Positions 21,037-24,774 of a stretch of 24,774 bases of DNA are shown one piece after another. The notes under the pieces are model-generated. The model was not told the DNA's origin. It was given only the letters and a program-made list of their open reading frames with translations, and searched no databases. The number at the start of each line of letters is the position of its first letter. Position 1 is the stretch's first letter. A program made the translations under genes and the position numbers. Source of the DNA: an uncultured Propionivibrio sp. (GTDB lineage: Bacteria > Pseudomonadota > Gammaproteobacteria > Burkholderiales > Rhodocyclaceae); contig CALHZD010000112.1 of the NCBI GenBank assembly GCA_938040985.1, positions 1 through 24,774 of the forward strand, in the 5' to 3' direction.

Positions 21037-22311
21037 TTGAAACGACGAAACTTCCTCACTGCTTCCGCCATTTTGACTTTTCTCGCATCGACGCCCGTGC
21101 TGGGCGCAAAGAAGAAAAGTGCAGCCACCAAAGCCAAGGCCGCATCCAGTCAGCGCAAGGGCAAATCGACCGGAAAGGCGGGAAAAGCAGGAAAATCCAG
21201 AACACGCCGCCGCGTTTCCGCACGAACGGCGGTCTCATCCAGGCCATCAGCGGCCAACGCCGCGCCCGAGGATACCTCTGCCGCCAACACGCCCATCGAG
21301 CACCGCAACGTCGTCAAACTGCCGCAGGAAAAACCGACCGACTGGCACACCGTTGAGTTGCAAACCGATGTTGGCCTGCAGTCCAACCAGGGGCGCGCCC
21401 GCCTGTGGCTGCCGCTGGCGCAGTACAAGGATACGGACTGGCAGCGCACGATCGGCCACACCTGGCAGGGGAATTTCAGCAAGGCAGGAATTTACCGCGA
21501 TCCGGTCGCCGACATGGAAATCTTCTTCGCCGAATGGCCGGAATCTATCGACACGCCCAAACTGCAATTCATCACCCAGATTGCTACGCAAAACCGCCAG
21601 TTCGACATCACCCGCCGCGGCGTCATTGCCGAGCAGGCGGAAGTTCTGCGCCGCAACCTGCATCCCACCCAGCTCGCGCCAGTCGACGGCATCGTGCATC
21701 AAACGGCGGAGCGTGCGATCGGCCGCATCAAAGATCCATTGGCAATGGGGAAAGCCCTGTACGACTGGGTGATTGAAAACGCCAGTTTCGACACCAATGG
21801 TCAGGGTATGGGCGAAGCCGACATCAGTCAGCTACTGGGCAACGGGCGTTTCGTCGGGCGCAGCGCCGATATCGCACTGCTCTTCGTCGCGCTTTGCCGC
21901 TCCGTCGGCATTCCGGCGCGCCCGGTCTACGGCCTGCGCACCGGGCGTTCGCGGCTCTTCAACAGCCTCGGCGCAACGGGCGAACTGAGAAGCGCGCAGC
22001 ATTGCCGCGCCGAGTTTTACATTCCCGGTTATAGCTGGATCGGCGTCGATCCTGCCGCCGTATGCGAAGCCATACGTGAGGAACCGTTATCCAACACCGA
22101 CCCGAAAGTAAATGTTTTCAAAAAATTGCTGTTTGGCTTTTGGGAGATGAACTGGATCGGTTTCAATACGGCGCAGGATGTCATCCTGCAAGGCGCTTCC
22201 GGTAAGGCGCTGCCAAGCCTGATCTACCCTGTTGCCGAAACCGCCGGCGGCCGCTTCGACGGACGCAACACCAACCGTATGACGTATCGCGCCACTGCCA
22301 ACCACCTGTAA
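21037..22311 (+). CDS. Exported transglutaminase-like domain protein with Ser in place of the catalytic Cys
   Basis: A 424-aa protein starting with TTG at 21037, supported by GGAG six nt upstream. The N-terminus MKRRNFLTASAILTFLAS looks like a Tat signal (RRNFL). Residues ~25-65 are a Lys/Arg/Ala/Ser-rich low-complexity segment. The middle domain (about 90-200) is beta-rich. A transglutaminase-like (papain-fold) core follows: FVGRSADIALLFVALCRSVG then GIPARPVYGLR, with His322 in SAQHCRAEFYIPGY and Asp338 in IGVDPAAV. Relatives usually have GKCxD where this protein has GRS276AD (codon AGC at 21862-21864), so the nucleophile appears to be Ser. Bacterial relatives are often proteases or peptide ligases of unknown substrate; activity here is doubtful. 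Cys287 and Cys323 are nearby but not in the nucleophile position. Confidence 0.88.
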   Translation: MKRRNFLTASAILTFLASTPVLGAKKKSAATKAKAASSQRKGKSTGKAGKAGKSRTRRRVSARTAVSSRPSAANAAPEDTSAANTPIEHRNVVKLPQEKPTDWHTVELQTDVGLQSNQGRARLWLPLAQYKDTDWQRTIGHTWQGNFSKAGIYRDPVADMEIFFAEWPESIDTPKLQFITQIATQNRQFDITRRGVIAEQAEVLRRNLHPTQLAPVDGIVHQTAERAIGRIKDPLAMGKALYDWVIENASFDTNGQGMGEADISQLLGNGRFVGRSADIALLFVALCRSVGIPARPVYGLRTGRSRLFNSLGATGELRSAQHCRAEFYIPGYSWIGVDPAAVCEAIREEPLSNTDPKVNVFKKLLFGFWEMNWIGFNTAQDVILQGASGKALPSLIYPVAETAGGRFDGRNTNRMTYRATANHL

Positions 22312-22743
22312 ATTCGACCTTCCATAAACCGGCAAGCACCAGTCGGTGTGTGTGACCGTGTGCGACCACGTACGACCACGCGCTAGCAAAAGCCGGCTCC
22401 CTCAAGGCAGAGAAAGGGGAGCAGGAAAGCGCACGGGCGAACTCGCCGCCCGACGGAATCGCTTTTTCCCTCGCTTAAATGCGCAGGAGAAATTGAGGTA
22501 GAAGTGATTGAGGTAAAAGTGCGTCAGTAAAATAACCGCCAACGGCTGAATGCGGTTTTCTTCCACGCGATCGCGCGTAGTTTTTTGACTCAGTAAGCTG
22601 CTTCATTTTTGCGGAATATTCGTTTTTTCTACGCGATCGCGGCGGCCTGGCCGTAAATTTGCAGATTTACACTGTGGCCTTACCTGCCGGGAACTCAATA
22701 CGGGAACGATGGTCAATGCCCCTGAACAACCAAGGAGCCTCTG
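22312..22743. other. Spacer upstream of sod with several small repeats
   Basis: No gene is supported. A 10-bp tandem repeat (GTGTGACCGT, GTGCGACCAC, GTACGACCAC) lies at 22350-22379. A 15-bp tandem repeat (ATTGAGGTAGAAGTG then ATTGAGGTAAAAGTG) lies at 22492-22521. A stem AACCGC/GCGGTT followed by TTCTT (22534-22562) may be a weak terminator. Two GCGATCGC palindromes (near 22567 and 22634), in inverted flanks CGCGTAG / CTACGCG, bracket ~55 bp of AT-rich DNA. Confidence 0.5.
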
Positions 22744-23352
22744 ATGACGAACTTTACTTTCCCCGCCCTCCCCTATGCCTACGACGCGCTGGAACCGGCC
22801 ATTGATAAAACCACGATGGAAATCCACTACAGCCGTCACCACAAGGCTTATTTCGACAACTTTCTTGCCGCCGTCAAGGATTCGCCTGCTGCGGATGAAA
22901 GCCTGGAGGCCATTCTGGCCGGCATCAGCCGCTATACGCCGGCAGTACGCAACAATGGCGGCGGTTTCTATAACCATACGCTCTACTGGAACGCCATGTC
23001 CCCCAACGGCGGCGGCACGCCCACCGGCAAGCTGGCACAGGGCATTGACGCCGTATTCGGCAACTTCGATAATTTCAAGGCACAGTTCAAGGATGCCGGC
23101 CTCAAGCAGTTCGGCTCGGGCTGGGCCTGGCTGATCGTCGGTCAGGATGGCAAACTGGCGATCACCAGCACGCCCAATCAGGATAATCCGCTGATGGATA
23201 TTGCTGCCGTGAAAGGCACGCCCATTCTTGCCTGCGACGTTTGGGAGCATGCCTATTATCTGCGTTATCAGAATAAGCGCGCCGATTATCTGGAAGCCTG
23301 GTGGCAAGTCGTCAACTGGCATTATGTTGCCGAGCTGTACGGCAAAGCATAA
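22744..23352 (+). CDS. sod: Superoxide dismutase, Fe/Mn family
   Basis: Dismutates superoxide in the cytoplasm. The 202-aa sequence has all four metal ligands: His28 (MEIHYSRHHKAY), His78 (GGGFYNHTLYW), Asp165 and His169 (CDVWEHAYYLRYQNKRADYL). The residues that tune metal choice look Mn-like: Gly74 at the position of the E. coli FeSOD active-site Gln69, and Gln146 in STPNQDNPLM, as in E. coli MnSOD (STANQDSPLM). Other parts (SPNGGGTPTGKLAQ) look FeSOD-like, so a Mn or cambialistic enzyme is likely and sodA/sodB is left open. AAGGAG precedes the ATG. Two candidate terminators follow. Confidence 0.95.
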   Translation: MTNFTFPALPYAYDALEPAIDKTTMEIHYSRHHKAYFDNFLAAVKDSPAADESLEAILAGISRYTPAVRNNGGGFYNHTLYWNAMSPNGGGTPTGKLAQGIDAVFGNFDNFKAQFKDAGLKQFGSGWAWLIVGQDGKLAITSTPNQDNPLMDIAAVKGTPILACDVWEHAYYLRYQNKRADYLEAWWQVVNWHYVAELYGKA

Positions 23353-23381
23353 GCGCCTGCATCAACGGCGCAGTCGATAAC

Positions 23382-23404
23382 TGCGCTGGCTTCGCGCATT
23401 TTTT
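23382..23404 (+). terminator. Intrinsic terminator after sod
   Basis: TGCGC-TGGCTTC-GCGCA followed by six T, 29 bp after the stop. An alternative stem GCGCAG/CTGCGC just upstream overlaps it. Confidence 0.75.
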
Positions 23405-23436
23405 ACCTGTTGTTTGCGGCCATCCGCAGTATTTGC

Positions 23437-23479
23437 GCCCCTCTCCGGAACCTTACCGTCTGACGAGGGGCTTGTTTTT
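23437..23479 (+). terminator. Second candidate terminator downstream of sod
   Basis: A 7-bp stem GCCCCTC / GAGGGGC with a 21-nt loop is followed by TTGTTTTTC. It is a weaker structure than the first because of the long loop and may act as a backup. Confidence 0.5.
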
Positions 23480-23490
23480 CGGCGTGCGGA

Positions 23491-23612
23491 CAGACGCCTC
23501 TGAAACCCGCGTGGATAGGGGATTTCCGGGCAGGCGCCTCTGAGATGCCCGGAATACGCGGGCTAGCGGGCAGGTTCCCTGAGACACTTTAAATACAGGA
23601 ATTACCAAAGCC
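23491..23612. repeat. Short palindromic-unit array, block 3a (about three units)
   Basis: Units with CTCTGAAACCCGCGTGGATA and CTCTGAGATGCCCGGAATAC, plus a degenerate CTGAGACACTTTAAATACAG unit, joined by the CCGGGCAGGCGC linker also found at 24160. Confidence 0.65.
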
Positions 23613-23674
23613 TGCGCGCTGACTTCCACCCACGGAACTCATCTTGATGCTGTAGCGCTGAGCGGCAGCGCGCC

Positions 23675-23910
23675 CCGCTGACTTTCTTTGCCTCGCCAAA
23701 GAAAGTCAGCAAAGCAAAATCCGAAGGATTTTGAACGTTGCTTTAGCAACGGCACGCAGTGCGAGCGGAGCGAGTAAATGCGACCCCAGGCGCAGACTCT
23801 CCTTGTCGCGGGCAGCTTGGCGGCGGGCTTGATCACTCGCTTACGCTCAGACAATCAAGCCATTGCTTCCGTCAAGTCGCCCCGCGCCTGCGGCTGCGCC
23901 TAAGGGATTT
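23675..23910. repeat. Hairpin-rich repeat, copy D1 (inverted partner at 24625-24774)
   Basis: Begins with CTGACTTTCTTTG-cctcgc-CAAAGAAAGTCAG, a long stem, followed by small hairpins (AAAATCC-GAA-GGATTTT and CGTTGC-TTTA-GCAACG). Next come GCGACCCCAGGCGCAGACTC and CTCCTTGTCGCGGGCAGC, then GGCGGGCTTGATCACTCGCT with a pairing ATCAAGC. Most segments recur in reverse complement at the right end of the window; the ~65 bp from 23714 to about 23778 are absent from that copy. Confidence 0.75.
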
Positions 23911-23957
23911 TTTGGTGCTCTATGCTTACCTATCTGGAAGGGATATTTGCCGAAAGG

Positions 23958-24270
23958 CACCGCTGGAGTCCGCGTAAACAGGGCATTTCCCGGCCCCTTC
24001 TCTGAAACCCGCATGGATAGGGCATTTCCGGGTAGGTGCTTTGAGATGCTCTGTTTATAAGGGTTCCGGGGCGCCTACTCTGAAACGCCCTAAATACGCG
24101 GGCTTCAGGGCATCCCCTTTGAAATGCCCGTGGATAAAGGCTCCAGGCAGGCGCTTCTGGAACCCTTATAAATAAAGGGCTGGCGGCAGGGTGTCCGAAG
24201 ATGCCCTGTTTACGAGGGATTCAAAGCATCCCTTCGGAGACGTTATATCTACACGAGTTGCGGAGGGTTG
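23958..24270. repeat. Short palindromic-unit array, block 3b (about seven to eight units)
   Basis: The longest array in the window. Centres between CCC and GGG arms are GCGTAAACA, GCATGGATA, TGTTTATAA, TAAATACGC, GTGGATAAA, TATAAATAA, TGTTTACGA, and a last degenerate TATATCTACACG. Linkers include TTTCCGGGTAGGTGC and TCCGGGGCGCCTACTCTG. Confidence 0.72.
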
Positions 24271-24289
24271 GTCGGGCGCAGTGTTCCAG

Positions 24290-24378
24290 TTTATGTTTTT
24301 TGATGCCCTGAGCCCCTTGTGTTTAAAGGGCTTCAGGGCGATTTATGTTTTCTGACTTGTTTTTACGGATTTCAGAGG
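24290..24378. repeat. Long hairpin module with T-rich flanks, copy 2
   Basis: TTTATGTTTTTTGA, then GCCCTGAGCCCCTT...AAAGGGCTTCAGGGC, then GATTTATGTTTTCTG and TTTTTACGGATTTCAGAG. It nearly repeats 4041-4130, including the order of the following elements. Confidence 0.68.
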
Positions 24379-24394
24379 GGATTTCACAAGTTTA

Positions 24395-24506
24395 AATAGC
24401 GGCTCGACGTTGCCAAAAGACAAGGCGGCGAGCCGCTGACAGTACGGGGAGTACGGCAAGGCCAGGCCAACACACAACACCGTATTTTGGCAAAGGGAGT
24501 CGCTAT
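24395..24506. repeat. Correia-like element, copy 6
   Basis: AATAGCGGCTCGACGTTGCC to AAAGGGAGTCGCTAT, with the core AAGACAAGGCGGCGAGCCGC and CAGTACGGGGAGTACGGC. It is slightly longer because of an extra CACACAA in the right half. It directly abuts copy 7. Confidence 0.8.
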
Positions 24507-24613
24507 CGCCCGGCTTTGCCAAAGGCAAGGCGGTAAAGTTGCTGACAGTACATTTAGTACGGCAAGGCCAAGCCAACACAGCAACGCGGTATTTTGGCAA
24601 AGGAAGCCGCTAT
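24507..24613. repeat. Correia-like element, copy 7 (tandem with copy 6)
   Basis: CGCCCGGCTTTGCCAAAGGC to TTTTGGCAAAGGAAGCCGCT-AT, with a more degenerate core (GGTAAAGTTGCTGACAGTAC). Its left end has lost TATAGC at the junction, the same junction type as copies 3 and 4. Confidence 0.76.
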
Positions 24614-24624
24614 TTCAGAGGGGC

Positions 24625-24774
24625 GCGGGGAGCTTGGCGGGAGCAAGGGCTTGATTGTTCGAGCGTAAGCGAGTGATCAAGCCCGCCGCACAAGTACCAC
24701 TCCAACCCGCGACAAGGAGAGCCTGCGCCTGGGGTCGCCTTTCTTTGCTGACTTTCTTTGGCGAGGCAAAGAAA
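24625..24774. repeat. Hairpin-rich repeat, copy D2 (inverted, runs off window)
   Basis: Reads as the reverse complement of D1: GGGAGCTTGGCGGGAGCAAG, GCTTGATTGTTCGAGCGTAA, GCGAGTGATCAAGCCCGCCG, then CGCGACAAGGAGAGCCTGCG and GGGGTCGC, ending CTGACTTTCTTTGGCGAGGC-AAAGAAA at the last base. It lacks the ~65 bp of extra small hairpins present in D1. Confidence 0.75.

Noticed and set aside
23675..23910. Integron attC-like site
   Set aside because: The chain of hairpins is suggestive, but no R/L box core sites (GTTRRRY type) bound a cassette and no integrase gene is present.
23958..24270. Possible CRISPR array
   Set aside because: Unit length is near 40 bp, but no block is constant: the conserved positions are interleaved with variable ones and the variable part is the centre of a dyad, not a 30-bp unique spacer. 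No cas genes are present.

Overview
The window is GC-rich chromosomal DNA from a Gram-negative bacterium. Betaproteobacteria is the best fit, perhaps near Rhodocyclales or Neisseriales. This rests on an H-NS protein with a TWSGKGRKPAW-type C-terminus, an HD-containing Cca, a Slt-type transglycosylase, the cob gene set, and repeats that closely resemble the Correia elements of Neisseria. The taxonomic call is an inference from family resemblance; no rRNA or other marker is present.

Layout. 1-3371 (+): the 3' part of a soluble lytic transglycosylase, tRNA nucleotidyltransferase (cca) and a YeiH-type membrane transporter. 3372-4428: gene-free repeat block. 4429-6748 (-): cobC-cobS-cobT, divergent from cobU at 6965 (+), which is followed by a small glycine-rich membrane-associated protein. 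8142-8626: AT-richer spacer with two clear hairpin terminators. 8627-8938 (-): H-NS. 9192-10703 (-): cobyric acid synthase (cobQ). 10946-15861 (+): four-gene sugar-type ABC importer (permease, binding protein, double ATPase, permease). 15862-16265: second repeat block. 16266-18175 (-): upp-uraA uracil salvage operon. 18735-20673 (+): BCP-type peroxiredoxin, then PIN-PhoH ATPase. 21037-22311 (+): Tat-exported transglutaminase-fold protein with Ser in place of the catalytic Cys. 22744-23352 (+): Fe/Mn superoxide dismutase. 23353-24774: third repeat block, running off the window.

How genes work together. CobU, CobT, CobC, CobS and CobQ cover corrinoid amidation and assembly of the lower nucleotide loop of cobalamin, so this is a late cobalamin synthesis/salvage locus interrupted by H-NS and a small membrane protein. 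UraA imports uracil and Upp converts it to UMP. The ABC importer resembles LsrB/RbsB systems, but its binding protein seems to lack key AI-2 contacts, so its ligand is open. The peroxiredoxin and superoxide dismutase are oxidative-stress enzymes.

The most unusual content is in the three repeat blocks. They hold seven copies of a ~100-112 bp inverted-repeat element whose core nearly matches the short form of the neisserial Correia element (CREE). They also hold arrays of ~40 bp units, each built around a GCCC-N9-GGGC dyad with a variable centre, a longer hairpin module, and a large hairpin-rich inverted repeat. Two of the three blocks lie between convergent gene ends; the partner of the third is outside the window.
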